A stretch of DNA of 64,000 bases from Desulfococcus multivorans (GCF_001854245.1 NZ_CP015381.1:1291001-1355000); one strand, 5' to 3'. Shown: positions 41,304 through 52,673, numbered from the stretch's first letter. Notes: generated by a model not told the origin, from the letters alone. Translations and numbers: made by a program.

Positions 41304-41996
41304 TCAATCCCGCGGCTCCCTGACGACGGGAAAGCTTACCATTGTTTCGAAAAAAAAGGAAACGCTATCATCACCGATCTCGCCCTGTATCTTCACTGCC
41401 GCCGGGGTAGCATACTTAAATTGTCGAGACTCGGAGTCCCATGTATCATGCTCGGTTCCTTCATGATCGTAGTAAAGAAATTTGATCGATTTCAGGTTCT
41501 CGACCAAAATGGGATCATTTCCGGTATTCTCTGTATCCGGATAGGGTGACAGATGATCCGCTCGCTTGAGCACATAACGATCGTTCTCTATATGTTGGAC
41601 ATAATAGACGATCTGAGCGATGCCCGGGGTGCGGTCCTTTCCCATGGGCATGTGGGCGAATGATGCAAAACGGAGCCGCGCGAAGCCGTCGCTTCCCAGG
41701 GCGTCTTGATCTCCGACGATCCGGTAAGGGTCGGGCGGATCGTCCCCTTTCGGAGGCTGATATCCAGGCGGGAGCGTTATGCATGCGGATGTGATGTCGG
41801 CGGTCATTCGCTCGATAGCGCCGCCGATCATCTCGTAAGATGTCATATCGGAATGAATCCTGTCGGTTGTGGAAAAGACAACGCGGTAGGAACCGAAAAC
41901 GGTCGTGACGATAATGCTGAATATAAAGATGGCTATCAGAATTTCGAAAAGTGTAAAACCGGCGTGGTGAAACCGATTTTTAATGGTTTCGGCCAT
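41304..41996 (-). CDS. gspJ: Type II secretion minor pseudopilin GspJ
   Basis: A 230-residue minor pseudopilin with the prepilin motif AGFTLFEILIAIFIFSIIVTTVFG (Gly before the cut, Glu at +5). The body is beta-rich with AVKIQGEIGDDSVSFFFETMV near the end. It lies 4 bp after gspI and 62 bp before gspK. Confidence 0.88.
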   Translation of the reverse strand: MAETIKNRFHHAGFTLFEILIAIFIFSIIVTTVFGSYRVVFSTTDRIHSDMTSYEMIGGAIERMTADITSACITLPPGYQPPKGDDPPDPYRIVGDQDALGSDGFARLRFASFAHMPMGKDRTPGIAQIVYYVQHIENDRYVLKRADHLSPYPDTENTGNDPILVENLKSIKFLYYDHEGTEHDTWDSESRQFKYATPAAVKIQGEIGDDSVSFFFETMVSFPVVREPRD

Positions 41997-42000
41997 CGGG

Positions 42001-42423
42001 CTACTCTCTGTCCGGTATCATTCGATAGGTCCTGATGCGATAGTTCGACTCGTTTTCGTTGAGCGAAATAGTGATTTCGATCATTTTGAGATTTTTTCCG
42101 GATTCTCCCAGGTATTCCGATACGACATCCTCAATCGTTACCTCCCAGGTATATCCGGGATAATCCGTGCCGAAATCGCCGTTTCCGGAATCCCGACTAT
42201 CCGGATCGATGGCGACGGCAGTCAAACGAGCCTGAGCCAGCAGCGGCGCGAGGGTGTGAAATCGAACGGCGTTGTTCATGGATATGGTCTGCGCGTGCAG
42301 CCGGTACACGGCGACCAGCACGATGGCCATGATCGCCATGGCTGCAATGACCTCCAGAAGTGTGAATCCTCGGGTGGGTTCCGATCCCAATAGATTTGAG
42401 TGTTCAGTTTTTAAATTCCACAT
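42001..42423 (-). CDS. gspI: Type II secretion minor pseudopilin GspI
   Basis: A 140-residue minor pseudopilin with motif RGFTLLEVIAAMAIMAIVLVA. ATG 42423 (MWNLKTEHSN) is chosen, overlapping the gspH end by 20 bp; a longer TTG start at 42450 is possible. It forms the pseudopilus tip with GspJ and GspK. Confidence 0.85.
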   Translation of the reverse strand: MWNLKTEHSNLLGSEPTRGFTLLEVIAAMAIMAIVLVAVYRLHAQTISMNNAVRFHTLAPLLAQARLTAVAIDPDSRDSGNGDFGTDYPGYTWEVTIEDVVSEYLGESGKNLKMIEITISLNENESNYRIRTYRMIPDRE

Positions 42424-42934
42424 AGGTGTCGTAAATCTTGAGATCCGCAAGAAACGGCTCGATCAGCAGGGTCAACTGTCGATCGTCTTTCTCCTGGAGA
42501 TGAATCATGACCCTGTCTGAATAGCCTTTAGGATAAAACCGCACCTCCGCCTGGCCAAACGAAATTTTTTCACCGTCCGGAAATTCAACGTCCAATATTT
42601 CCATCCCTTCGGGGAATTCATATCCTTGTTGCCGGGCGTTCTCCAGATCCTCCTCACTCATGCTTTCATTGGTAGACCACATGGTCCCGGTCCTCATCTC
42701 TACATGGAGGGTGTGGATCTTCCGATGCTTGACGGCATCCTGGCGGAGCATTTTAACTGTATAAATCACCCACCGCATCGATTTCTCGCTGTCGTCGCGC
42801 AGAACAGATCCTTGGAATCGCGGAAAGGAGAAAAAGAGAAGGATGCTGATAAGGGCAATGACCACGATCAGTTCAATGAGCGTGAAACCTTGTTCTGAAG
42901 GCACAGGCTCAGCAGGACGACGCCTTTCGGACAT
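42404..42934 (-). CDS. gspH: Type II secretion minor pseudopilin GspH
   Basis: The 176-residue protein has the prepilin motif QGFTLIELIVVIALISILLFF and a C-terminal GspH-like beta domain (SFGQAEVRFYPKGYSDRVMIHL). The start at ATG 42934 lies 5 bp after the gspG stop. It connects the major pseudopilin shaft to the tip complex. Confidence 0.88.
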   Translation of the reverse strand: MSERRRPAEPVPSEQGFTLIELIVVIALISILLFFSFPRFQGSVLRDDSEKSMRWVIYTVKMLRQDAVKHRKIHTLHVEMRTGTMWSTNESMSEEDLENARQQGYEFPEGMEILDVEFPDGEKISFGQAEVRFYPKGYSDRVMIHLQEKDDRQLTLLIEPFLADLKIYDTYVEFKN

Positions 42935-42939
42935 CGAAG

Positions 42940-43395
42940 CTATTCGATCTCCCAATTGTTGATGTCCTTATCCTCGCCCTCGCCTTCGGGCACGCCGTCG
43001 GCTCCGTAAGAGGTAATGTCGTACTCACCGTTGATCCCAGGGCTGAGATAGATGAAATCGTTTCCCCACGGATCGAGGGGGACTTTTCCTTTTTCAAGAT
43101 ATCCGCCGCTTTTCCAGTTCTTCGGTATGTTGCCGGTTTCCGGCGGCTCCACCAGCGCTTGCAATCCCTGTTCCGTCGTGGGATAAAAACCGTTATCCAG
43201 TTTATAGAGCTTCAAGGCTGTTTCGAGGCTTTCGATCTGAATTCGGGCCTTCATCTGTTTGGCCTCCCCCGGCCGACTCATGATCCTGGGTACGATCAGT
43301 CCGGCCAGAATACCCAGAATAACAATGACGACCATCAGCTCAATAAGTGTGAATCCGTTAATTTCAGTTGTTTTTTTAAAGAAACGTTTGTGCAT
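42940..43395 (-). CDS. gspG: Type II secretion major pseudopilin GspG
   Basis: The 151-residue major pseudopilin has [21 protein letters not shown] (prepilin cleavage before Phe, Glu at +5) and the conserved calcium-loop region [14 protein letters not shown], plus [14 protein letters not shown]. It polymerises into the pseudopilus. A 113-bp gap separates it from gspF upstream, room for its own promoter. Confidence 0.96.
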   Translation of the reverse strand: MHKRFFKKTTEINGFTLIELMVVIVILGILAGLIVPRIMSRPGEAKQMKARIQIESLETALKLYKLDNGFYPTTEQGLQALVEPPETGNIPKNWKSGGYLEKGKVPLDPWGNDFIYLSPGINGEYDITSYGADGVPEGEGEDKDINNWEIE

Positions 43396-43508
43396 TCGTC
43401 CTCCGTTTTTACAGATCCGGTTCGAGAAGTCGTTTTAGAAGCGATAAGATATCCTGATCGCGTCGTCGTTAAGGGGCTTTGATTCACAATGGGTTCATTA
43501 TGATTCGC

Positions 43509-44735
43509 CTATCGGATCAACTCGTTCATTTCAAAAATCGGCAGGCATATTGACAGGACGATAAATCCCACGATCACAGCCATGAAAAGGATCATGACAG
43601 GTTCCAGAAGAGCAGTCAAACTCATGACCGTGGCCTCAACCTCGTTTTCGTAGACGTCGGCGACCTTGTTCAGCATGTTTTCCAATTCGCCGCTTTGCTC
43701 GCCCACCATGATCATCTGGACGGAAAGGCCTGGGAAAAGGCTGGTGGCGGCGAGAGATGCACCGAGCCCCTGTCCCTTTCCGACCTCTTCCGCGGAACTG
43801 GATATGGCTTGAGAGAGCAGAACGTTGCCAACGATATTCTGGACAATACCCAGTGCGGCCAGCATGGTGACGCCATTCTCGAGAAGCGAGCCCATGGTCC
43901 TTGCGAACCGGGCCACGGCCATTTTCTTGAGGAGGATTCCGAAGGCGGGCATGTTCAGAAGGATACGATCCCAATGGTAGCGACCTTTTTCGGTCTTTTT
44001 GATCCGGAGGATCGCCGCGACGGTGCCCAGGACCAGGGCACCGATGACCCACCAGTAGGCGGTGCAGAATTTACTGATGGCGATCAAGACCTGAGTCGGG
44101 GCCGGCAGGGTCTTGCCCATGTCTGAAAAAATGGAGGCGATACTCGGCACGATAAAGGTCAGAAGAAAGAACAGGACCAGCACTCCGATAACGGCCATGA
44201 GGATCGGATACGCCAAAGCGGACTTGATACGACTGTTCAGGGCCTGTTGTTTTTCGGTGATGTCGGCCAGACGATCCAATACGATCTCGAGCGTGCCTGA
44301 AGACTCTCCCGCCCGAACCATATTGATATAAACCGGAGAAAATATACCTGAGTAGGTGGAAAGCGCGGCGGCAAAACTGTTCCCCTCAACAATGGCGTCC
44401 TTGATCTGGGCGAGAACGCGCTTGAAGCCCTGGGACTTGGTATACGGGATCAGGGTGTCCAGAGCGGAAACCAGTGGAAAACCGGCGCCGACAAGGGTTG
44501 ACAACTGTCGGGTCATCATGCAGATTTCGGAGGGTTTTACCCGGACGAAAGATCTGGAAAGACCGGAAAACCAGGATGCTTTTTCAACAGGTATCTCATG
44601 GGTTTCCTTGATGGATACGGGATATATTCTGGACCCTCGCAGCTTGTGCCGGGCGGATTGAACGCTTTCAGCGTCAACGATACCTGAAATTGTTTTGCCT
44701 TTGATGTTTAAGGCCGTGTATTCATAAACCGGCAT
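43509..44735 (-). CDS. gspF: Type II secretion platform protein GspF
   Basis: The 408-residue inner-membrane protein has two repeated GspF/PilC domains (MTRQLSTLVGAGFPLVSALD around residue 75; FARTMGSLLENGVTMLAALG around 275) and three hydrophobic spans (about 172-195, 225-242, 375-398). It begins the operon; the promoter should lie in the 200-bp gap up to the tRNA-Pro terminator. Confidence 0.95.
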   Translation of the reverse strand: MPVYEYTALNIKGKTISGIVDAESVQSARHKLRGSRIYPVSIKETHEIPVEKASWFSGLSRSFVRVKPSEICMMTRQLSTLVGAGFPLVSALDTLIPYTKSQGFKRVLAQIKDAIVEGNSFAAALSTYSGIFSPVYINMVRAGESSGTLEIVLDRLADITEKQQALNSRIKSALAYPILMAVIGVLVLFFLLTFIVPSIASIFSDMGKTLPAPTQVLIAISKFCTAYWWVIGALVLGTVAAILRIKKTEKGRYHWDRILLNMPAFGILLKKMAVARFARTMGSLLENGVTMLAALGIVQNIVGNVLLSQAISSSAEEVGKGQGLGASLAATSLFPGLSVQMIMVGEQSGELENMLNKVADVYENEVEATVMSLTALLEPVMILFMAVIVGFIVLSICLPIFEMNELIR

Positions 44736-44946
44736 GTTGGATATCCCTCAAAGAACGATGACGATTGAATACCGAAAGTTGAAAATGATATACCATATCT
44801 GTGTTGAAGCCGCTTTTCAAGGAATTTTGTCACCGGGAATGGTTTGAGACGTGTTTGACAGCCGTCCGACCGGAACCGGGCTGGAGAGCGATGACGGCGG
44901 TGATAAAAATCTTGCGAGTTGAATGCCAAACACGGTACATAAATAA

Positions 44947-44976
44947 AAAAGGGCCGTCACTGCGGCCCTCTTTTTG
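44947..44976 (-). terminator. Terminator of tRNA-Pro (bidirectional)
   Basis: GGGCCG (44953-44958) and CGGCCC (44965-44970) form a 6-bp GC stem with a 6-nt loop. On the minus strand it is followed by TTTTTT, fitting the tRNA-Pro transcript; on the plus strand by TCTTTTT. Confidence 0.8.
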
Positions 44977-44987
44977 TGTAATCCGTG

Positions 44988-45065
<78 letters not shown>

Positions 45066-45122
45066 ACGCGTTGGGGTAATTACTATGGATGATGATGAGT
45101 GTCAATAGGAAATGTGAATTTT

Positions 45123-46067
45123 ATGACAGATGTTGTTCAGCGGCGGACCGTAGTGCCGCGGCGTCTCGTGCAGGGCGACGCCGTCGGTATCGTTGCGCCC
45201 TCGAGCGCTTTTGAGGAGGAAAAGTTCCGGCAGGGAATTGAAACGATTCGCGAGATGGGCTTTTTACCCGTAATTCCGGAAGAGCTGTTCCTCAAAAAAA
45301 GGTATCTTGCAGGTACGGATGACCACCGGGCACGGTTGATCAACAGGATGTTCGCCGATGACGACATCAAGGCGATTTTCTGCGCCAGAGGGGGATACGG
45401 TGCGAGCCGTCTCCTGCCCTATCTCGACTGGGAGACCATTTGTACCCATCCAAAAATTTTCGTGGGGTTCAGCGATGTCTCTGTGCTGCTCTCGGCATTC
45501 TACACCCGGTGCGGCCTGGCGACTTTTCACGGTCCGGTGGTTACGTCTTTGGCCGATGCCGACCAAGAGACAAAAATCATGCTGAAAGCTGTCATATCAT
45601 CCGGTGCCCCGGTAATCCATGAACCCCCCCGTCCGATTGTGATCCGATCGGGGATTGCAAAAGGGGGGGTTGTGGGCGGCAACCTCTGTACCCTGTGCCA
45701 CCTCGCCGGAACCGCCTTTTCACCCGATACGGCAGGCCGAATTCTGTTTCTGGAAGAATGTGGGGAGCCGCCTTACAAAATCGACCGCATGTTGAACCAT
45801 TTGAAAATGTGTGGTTGGTTTGACGCCCTAGAAGGGTTCATGCTCGGCACCTTCGATCGGTGCGACAACGAGGAAATCATTCGCCAAATTGTCGAGGAGA
45901 CGGTGGCGAACGCCGCCTTTCCGGTCATGGGGGGGTTTGAGATCGGCCATGGGCGTCGAAACCGAATCCTTCCCATCGGCATCGAGGCGATTCTCGACAC
46001 CCGGCACGGGCGCCTGTCGTTTTGCGGCTCGGCCACGTTGCCTGCGGATGAGGAGGTCGGAAAGTGA
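45123..46067 (+). CDS. LD-carboxypeptidase (S66 family, LdcA)
   Basis: The 314-residue cytoplasmic S66 peptidase removes the terminal D-Ala from tetrapeptides during peptidoglycan recycling. The nucleophile is Ser117 in KIFVGFSDVSVLL; ARGGYGASRLLPYLD precedes it, and the Glu/His members lie in LFLEECGEPPYKIDRML and GFEIGHGRRN. The start may be ATG 45123 (used) or GTG 45099/45114. It overlaps the serine hydrolase by GTGA. The pairing with that gene and the downstream shape genes forms a wall cluster. Confidence 0.92.
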   Translation: MTDVVQRRTVVPRRLVQGDAVGIVAPSSAFEEEKFRQGIETIREMGFLPVIPEELFLKKRYLAGTDDHRARLINRMFADDDIKAIFCARGGYGASRLLPYLDWETICTHPKIFVGFSDVSVLLSAFYTRCGLATFHGPVVTSLADADQETKIMLKAVISSGAPVIHEPPRPIVIRSGIAKGGVVGGNLCTLCHLAGTAFSPDTAGRILFLEECGEPPYKIDRMLNHLKMCGWFDALEGFMLGTFDRCDNEEIIRQIVEETVANAAFPVMGGFEIGHGRRNRILPIGIEAILDTRHGRLSFCGSATLPADEEVGK

Positions 46068-47140
46068 ATCCCGTGCATCGCCGGATGACAGCCGGTTTGG
46101 AAGCCGGGATTTTCCCCGGAGCGGTTCTCCTGGTAGCCGAGGGAGAACGCATTTTATTTCATCGCGCCTATGGCGTGGCAAGTATCTTTTCGGGCGGTCC
46201 GGTAAGAACCGATACGCTTTTCGATCTGGCTTCCCTGACCAAACCCCTTGCAACAGCCGCTGCCGTTATGAAGCTTCTGGAAAAACGCGGCCTGGCCTTT
46301 CACGATCCCATAATAAAAATTTTACCCGAATTTGCGCACACGGACAAAGATGGGATTACCATTTTCCAATTACTGACCCATACCTCCGGCCTGCCGGCTT
46401 ATCGGCCCTATTATCGGATGTTGCGGCATATACCGCAGAACGGCCGCAAATCCGCCTTGAGACATCTTCTGCAAGCCCAGCCTCTGGCCGACAGGCCTGG
46501 ACGGAACACGGTCTACAGTGATATCGGATATATGATTCTGGAGTGGTTGATCGAACGATTTGCACAAACCTCTCTGGACGACTATCTCAAGACAGCGATT
46601 TATGGGCCCTTGGCCGTCGACAGCCTTTTTTTTCCGGGGAAGGACGGGATTTCGTTCCCGAAAACTGTTGCGGCTACGGAATTCTGCCCGTGGCGGAACG
46701 TCCTTCTCGTGGGGCGGGTTCATGATGACAACGCCGACCTGGTCGGGGGCTTATGCGGCCATGCCGGGCTTTTCGGCACGGCCCAGGGGGTCCATCAACT
46801 TCTCTGCCATATGCTTTGCGTTTACCAGGGAGGGGATGGGGTGTTTCGAAGGGACCTGGTAGAACCGTTCTTTTCGCCCTGCAGGTTTTCGGGGCGACCA
46901 CCGGGGTTTGATCGTCCTCAAGGTCCGTATTCCAGTGCCGGCCGATATTTTTCACCGAATACCATTGGGCACCTCGGGTTCACGGGCACCTCCTTCTGGA
47001 TGGATCTGGACCGCCGAGCAATCGTCGTCCTTCTGACCAATCGCGTGCATCCTTCCCGCGACAATCTGGGCATCAGAGCATTCAGACCACTGTTGCACGA
47101 CGTCGTGATGAATACGTTTTTTCGTTGCGGCGACACGTAA
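46064..47140 (+). CDS. Serine hydrolase, beta-lactamase/class C family
   Basis: A 358-residue serine hydrolase with Ser57-Leu-Thr-Lys60 (SxxK), YSD (motif 2) and HLGFTGTSF (KTG-like motif 3). No signal peptide is seen, so it may be cytoplasmic. GTG 46064 overlaps the ldcA stop by 4 bp, so it is co-translated. Such proteins act as D,D-peptidases, esterases or amidases; with LdcA a muropeptide substrate is plausible. Confidence 0.88.
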   Translation: MNPVHRRMTAGLEAGIFPGAVLLVAEGERILFHRAYGVASIFSGGPVRTDTLFDLASLTKPLATAAAVMKLLEKRGLAFHDPIIKILPEFAHTDKDGITIFQLLTHTSGLPAYRPYYRMLRHIPQNGRKSALRHLLQAQPLADRPGRNTVYSDIGYMILEWLIERFAQTSLDDYLKTAIYGPLAVDSLFFPGKDGISFPKTVAATEFCPWRNVLLVGRVHDDNADLVGGLCGHAGLFGTAQGVHQLLCHMLCVYQGGDGVFRRDLVEPFFSPCRFSGRPPGFDRPQGPYSSAGRYFSPNTIGHLGFTGTSFWMDLDRRAIVVLLTNRVHPSRDNLGIRAFRPLLHDVVMNTFFRCGDT

Positions 47141-47200
47141 GATCACTCCAAAAATAAGCTTGTAATGGTGATACAATTTTGATAGCAATACAAAATTTGA

Positions 47201-48292
<1,092 letters not shown>

Positions 48293-48296
48293 TGAT

Positions 48297-49133
48297 ATGT
48301 TTTCCAGAAAAACCGTGGTCATTAGCGGCGTCGCTCTCTTTTTCATCCTCAATGTATTGCTGCTCTCCTTTTCGATGCGCAACCGGCATTCCTCCTATGG
48401 GACGGAACAGACCACCATCTCGATTACCGGACCGTTTCAGAATGTTATCAGTTTTGCCATTCGCTTCATAAAACAGATCTGGTCGCATTATTTTGCCTTG
48501 ATTTCAGTCGCGGAGGAAAATGAGCGTCTCAAAGCGGCCTTGGGTCGTGCGATCGAGAGGTCCAACCGATGCGAGGAAGTAGAGTTGGCCAATGACCGTC
48601 TTCGCACGCTGCTGGACTTTCAGGAAACCCTGTCTCAGAAGGTTGTGGCGGGTGAGATCATCGGCAAAGATCCGTCCCCCTGGTTTCGGAGTATCATTAT
48701 TAACAAAGGAAAACGGGACGGATTGCGGACTTCCCTGCCGGTAATCGTTCCCGAAGGTGTCGTGGGGATCGTTGCCGATGTTTCCGAACGGTATGCCAAG
48801 ATCCTGATGCTGATCGACCAGAACAGCGCGGTTGACGCCCTTGTCCAGCGTAATCGTGTACGAGGTTTGGTCAGGGGAGAGGCAAAGGACATATGTTCTC
48901 TGGAGTATGTGCTGTATCGCCATGATCTCAGGGAAGGCGACATCGTGGTGACATCCGGACTGGACGGCGTATTTCCCAAAGGACTTCGGATCGGTACCAT
49001 TTCCCAGGTGATCAAGCAGAATTCAGGAATTTTTCAAGAGGTCGCCGTTGTTCCCTTTGTAGATTTTGAAACCATCGAGGAAGTACTGGTCATTTTGTCC
49101 GCGCCTTCATACGAATCGTTTTATGGCAAATGA
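48297..49133 (+). CDS. mreC: Rod shape-determining protein MreC
   Basis: A 278-residue inner-membrane protein: span about 8-25 (VVISGVALFFILNVLLLSF), a coiled coil (about 75-110), and beta-barrel domains with SLPVIVPEGVVGIVADVS and GDIVVTSGLDGVFPKGL. It activates the elongasome PBP2-RodA in the periplasm. It follows mreB by 4 bp and overlaps mreD (ATGA). Confidence 0.95.
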   Translation: MFSRKTVVISGVALFFILNVLLLSFSMRNRHSSYGTEQTTISITGPFQNVISFAIRFIKQIWSHYFALISVAEENERLKAALGRAIERSNRCEEVELANDRLRTLLDFQETLSQKVVAGEIIGKDPSPWFRSIIINKGKRDGLRTSLPVIVPEGVVGIVADVSERYAKILMLIDQNSAVDALVQRNRVRGLVRGEAKDICSLEYVLYRHDLREGDIVVTSGLDGVFPKGLRIGTISQVIKQNSGIFQEVAVVPFVDFETIEEVLVILSAPSYESFYGK

Positions 49134-49648
49134 ATTACGGCTTTTATCTGTTTGTCTGCCTGTTTTTGACGATCTTCCAGACGGTCGTCATCTTAGAAGT
49201 GCTGCCCTCCTATCAATGGTACGACCTGTTTATTCCTTTTATTATTTACCTCGGGATGATGCGACCGTTTTTCGAGGTAATCCCTTTTGTTATCCTGAGC
49301 GGGTTGATCGTGGACAGCCTGTCAGCAGGACCGTTGGGTTTGTATGTCACCAGTTATCTTTGGATATTTGCCCTGACACGATATGTCAGCGGTGTGCTCG
49401 TGGTGGGGCACTGGATGTGCCTTCCGTTTGCAGCGGCAACCGGGGTTTTAATCGAAAATTTCGTTATCCTGGGTGCCTGTGTTTTTCTGGATCGAAAATT
49501 TCAAGTGCCCAGAACGTCGGTTCGAATCGTTGCCGAACAGGTGGGTTGGGCCGCTGTCAGCGGTGGTTTCATTTTCGCGGGGATCAAAATCGCGCACAGA
49601 CAGTGGCGGGAGTGGTTTGGAAATGTGTCCTTTGACAAAAAAAGTTAG
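49130..49648 (+). CDS. mreD: Rod shape-determining protein MreD
   Basis: The 172-residue protein is largely hydrophobic with five or six spans, e.g. FYLFVCLFLTIFQTVVILEVL and FEVIPFVILSGLIVDSLSAG, as in MreD. It is an inner-membrane partner of MreC. Identification leans on context. Confidence 0.92.
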   Translation: MNYGFYLFVCLFLTIFQTVVILEVLPSYQWYDLFIPFIIYLGMMRPFFEVIPFVILSGLIVDSLSAGPLGLYVTSYLWIFALTRYVSGVLVVGHWMCLPFAAATGVLIENFVILGACVFLDRKFQVPRTSVRIVAEQVGWAAVSGGFIFAGIKIAHRQWREWFGNVSFDKKS

Positions 49649-49683
49649 GCATCCCACGACCTCACGACTTTCAGATCCGATTC

Positions 49684-51531
49684 ATGAGATTATCGCTTAA
49701 AGCCGTTGGCAGCGAGTGGTACAAGCATCGTTTGACCTTTGCCGCCACAATGATACTTTTCGCATTTATGATTCTTTTCGTTCGCCTGTTTTATCTTCAG
49801 GTGGTCGAAGGCGAGGAGTTTAGACGATTGTCTCAAAACAATTGCATCCGTCTGCGCGGGATCAGCCCGTCAAGGGGGATTATTCTTGACCGCAATGGAT
49901 CGATTCTCGTAGACAATAGACCTTCCTTCAACCTGAGCATCATTTCCCGGGATGCTAAACCGGTGGCGGAAACACTGGAAAGACTTCTGCAGTATGTGCA
50001 TATACCGGAGGAGAGAATTGCGGCCGTCCTCGACCGACAAAACGGAGCGAAGACTTATGACCCTGTTCTCCTCAAAAAGGATATGAACCGCGATGAACTC
50101 GCAGCGGTCGAGGTTCACAAGTTTGACCTGCCCGGAATAGTCGTGGATATTCAGCCGAAGCGCCATTATATATCTCGACATGCCGCACATTTGATTGGAT
50201 ATTTGGGCGAAATAAGCCTTGACGAACTGAAAAGCGGCAGGTTCCCGGGCAGCAAGAGCGGGGATTACGTCGGCAAGTACGGTGTCGAAAGAACTGCCGA
50301 GACATACCTCAAAGGAAAGGCCGGCGGTAAGCAGGTCGAGGTCAATGCCAGAGGCCAGGTGGTCCGAACGCTGCTGACTGTCGATCCGGTTTCGGGGGAT
50401 AACCTCTGGCTGACCATTGACATCGAACTCCAAAAAAAGGCCGAGGTCCTTATGGACGGTCTGGTGGGCGCCGTTGTGGCGATCCGTCCGGATTCCGGGG
50501 AAATTCTGGCCATGGTCAGCAGCCCGTCCTTCAATCAGAGCGGTTTTGTGGACGGTATGTCCCGCGAAGAGTGGCGGGATTTGGTTTCCAATCCCTTCCA
50601 CCCTCTGCAGAACAAGGCGATCAACGGTGAATATCCGCCGGCGTCTACCTACAAGATCGTCACTGCGATGGCTGGTTTGGAAGAAGGTGTTATTGACGCT
50701 CATACCACATTCTTCTGCCCGGGATACTACCCATTTGGAGACCGGATTTTCCGATGCTGGCGAAAAGGAGGGCACGGCGCCGTCAATGTTCAGAAGGCTC
50801 TGGCCGTCTCCTGCGACGTCTTTTTTTATCAAACGGGGCAGAGGCTTGGCGTCGATCGTCTCGCCCGCCATGCCGGGAGTTGCGGACTCGGTCAACCCAC
50901 TGGAGTGGCTTTGAGTCATGAGTCATCGGGGCTGATTCCTACGTCGGCCTGGAAAAAGAAACGGTTCGGCATCCCATGGCAAAAGGGAGAAACCTTGTCC
51001 ATCGCCATTGGGCAGGGGTATAATCTCGCCACACCCTTGCAAATGGCGGTTTTGGCGGCGGCGATCGCCAATGGAGGAACGTTGTACCGCCCTGAAATCA
51101 TCAAAAAGCGGGAGAATGCTCTTGGCGAGATTGTCTATGAATGCAAAAAAGAAGCGATCAGACAGTTGCCTGTCAGTGCCGGGACGCTTGAAATTTTAAA
51201 AAAAGGCCTATGGGATGTGGTAAACAGCTCTCATGGAACGGCGCGACTTGCGCGCATAGATGGGATCGACGTCAGCGGCAAAACCGGAACTGCCCAGGTA
51301 TTCAGCCGGAAAAATGAGGATACCTCATGGAAAGAGATCACTCTGGATCATCTTAAACCCCATGCCTGGTTTATCGCCTATGGTGCACGACATCCGGATA
51401 AAATTGCGGTTTCCGTTATCGTAGAGCATGGAGAACATGGATCGGGCACGGCGGCACCGATCGCAAGGGAAGTTATACGGGCCTATTTCAATCAGGCCTC
51501 GAAGGGCAATTCCGCTTCTTCGGAAAGATGA
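49684..51531 (+). CDS. mrdA: Penicillin-binding protein 2 (elongasome transpeptidase)
   Basis: The 615-residue class B PBP has one N-terminal span (about 18-40), a PBP dimer domain with RGISPSRGIILDRNG, and a transpeptidase domain with Ser321-Thr-Tyr-Lys324 (ASTYK), SCD in AVSCDVFFY, and Lys533-Thr-Gly (SGKTGTAQV). It crosslinks peptidoglycan in the lateral wall with RodA. rodA begins inside its stop (ATGA). Confidence 0.97.
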   Translation: MRLSLKAVGSEWYKHRLTFAATMILFAFMILFVRLFYLQVVEGEEFRRLSQNNCIRLRGISPSRGIILDRNGSILVDNRPSFNLSIISRDAKPVAETLERLLQYVHIPEERIAAVLDRQNGAKTYDPVLLKKDMNRDELAAVEVHKFDLPGIVVDIQPKRHYISRHAAHLIGYLGEISLDELKSGRFPGSKSGDYVGKYGVERTAETYLKGKAGGKQVEVNARGQVVRTLLTVDPVSGDNLWLTIDIELQKKAEVLMDGLVGAVVAIRPDSGEILAMVSSPSFNQSGFVDGMSREEWRDLVSNPFHPLQNKAINGEYPPASTYKIVTAMAGLEEGVIDAHTTFFCPGYYPFGDRIFRCWRKGGHGAVNVQKALAVSCDVFFYQTGQRLGVDRLARHAGSCGLGQPTGVALSHESSGLIPTSAWKKKRFGIPWQKGETLSIAIGQGYNLATPLQMAVLAAAIANGGTLYRPEIIKKRENALGEIVYECKKEAIRQLPVSAGTLEILKKGLWDVVNSSHGTARLARIDGIDVSGKTGTAQVFSRKNEDTSWKEITLDHLKPHAWFIAYGARHPDKIAVSVIVEHGEHGSGTAAPIAREVIRAYFNQASKGNSASSER

Positions 51532-52673
51532 ACCAAACTTCAGGGAAGGAATGTCCATTGCAACCCGTGATGGTTGATCGCCGATTGATTCAGCATTTTG
51601 ATTGGGGTCTGCTGTTGCTTACGGTGATCATTTGCACCATGGGGCTTCTATCGCTGCACAGCGCCGTCTCGGCCGGTCTTGACGGCGCGGACCGCTCTTT
51701 TTTTTTAAAGCAGATGGTCTGGTACGGTGCCGGCTTTGTCACCATAGGGTTCGTCATGGTGGTCGACTACCGGAACATCGATCGGTGGTCGTATATCATC
51801 TACGGTGGAATCATCGTAATGCTTATCGGTGTGTTGGGGTTCGGAAAACTTGCCGGCGGCTCAAGGCGGTGGTTGGTTTTGGGACCGGTTTCCATACAAC
51901 CGTCGGAGATGGCCAAACTCGCCGTTATTATCATTCTGGCGAGGTATTTCTCCCGGCGGGTTAAACCGCAGGGGTTTTCCCTCCGGGAACTGATTTACCC
52001 TTCCATATTAATTCTCCTTCCGTTTCTCCTCATCGTCAATCAGCCCGACCTCGGAACGGGGCTTACGGTTATACTCATTTCAGGGTCAATGACCCTTTTT
52101 GTTAAGATTGAAAGACGCACATTCATATTTTTGGGCCTACTCGGTTCGATTGCCATGCCGATGGTCTGGTTTTTTCTGAAGGAATACCAGCAGCAGCGAA
52201 TATTAACTTTTTTAAACCCGAACCGTGATCCGCTGGGTGCGGGATACCATATCATACAGTCCAAGATAGCCATCGGATCGGGAATGATGCTGGGAAAAGG
52301 ATTTTTAAAAGGAACCCAGAATACCCTATCTTTTCTACCCGAGCAACACACTGACTTTATCTTTTCGGTTTTGGCTGAGGAGTGGGGGTTCATCGGTGCA
52401 TCCATGACCGTCCTTGTCTATCTGACATTAGTCATTTTAGGACTCAACATCGCCTATCGATGTAAAGATCCTTTTGGAACGATCCTCTCTTTCGGCATCG
52501 TGGCGCTCATTTTTTGGCAGACGTTTATCAATCTGGGAATGGTAATGGGCCTCCTGCCGGTGGTCGGCATGCCGCTTCCCCTCATCAGTTACGGTGGATC
52601 ATCGGTTATTACGATAATGATCTGCATCGGCATGCTGATGAATGTCAGTATGAGACAATTCTCTCCGGATTGA
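51528..52673 (+). CDS. rodA: Elongasome glycosyltransferase RodA
   Basis: The 381-residue SEDS-family glycosyltransferase of the inner membrane polymerises lipid II. About ten spans are seen. Motifs include GGSRRWLVLGPVSIQPSEMAKLA, NQPDLGTGLTV with the catalytic Asp region, FLPEQHTDFIFSVLAEEWGF and PLISYGGSSVITIM. It ends the cluster; a 228-bp gap follows. Confidence 0.97.
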   Translation: MNQTSGKECPLQPVMVDRRLIQHFDWGLLLLTVIICTMGLLSLHSAVSAGLDGADRSFFLKQMVWYGAGFVTIGFVMVVDYRNIDRWSYIIYGGIIVMLIGVLGFGKLAGGSRRWLVLGPVSIQPSEMAKLAVIIILARYFSRRVKPQGFSLRELIYPSILILLPFLLIVNQPDLGTGLTVILISGSMTLFVKIERRTFIFLGLLGSIAMPMVWFFLKEYQQQRILTFLNPNRDPLGAGYHIIQSKIAIGSGMMLGKGFLKGTQNTLSFLPEQHTDFIFSVLAEEWGFIGASMTVLVYLTLVILGLNIAYRCKDPFGTILSFGIVALIFWQTFINLGMVMGLLPVVGMPLPLISYGGSSVITIMICIGMLMNVSMRQFSPD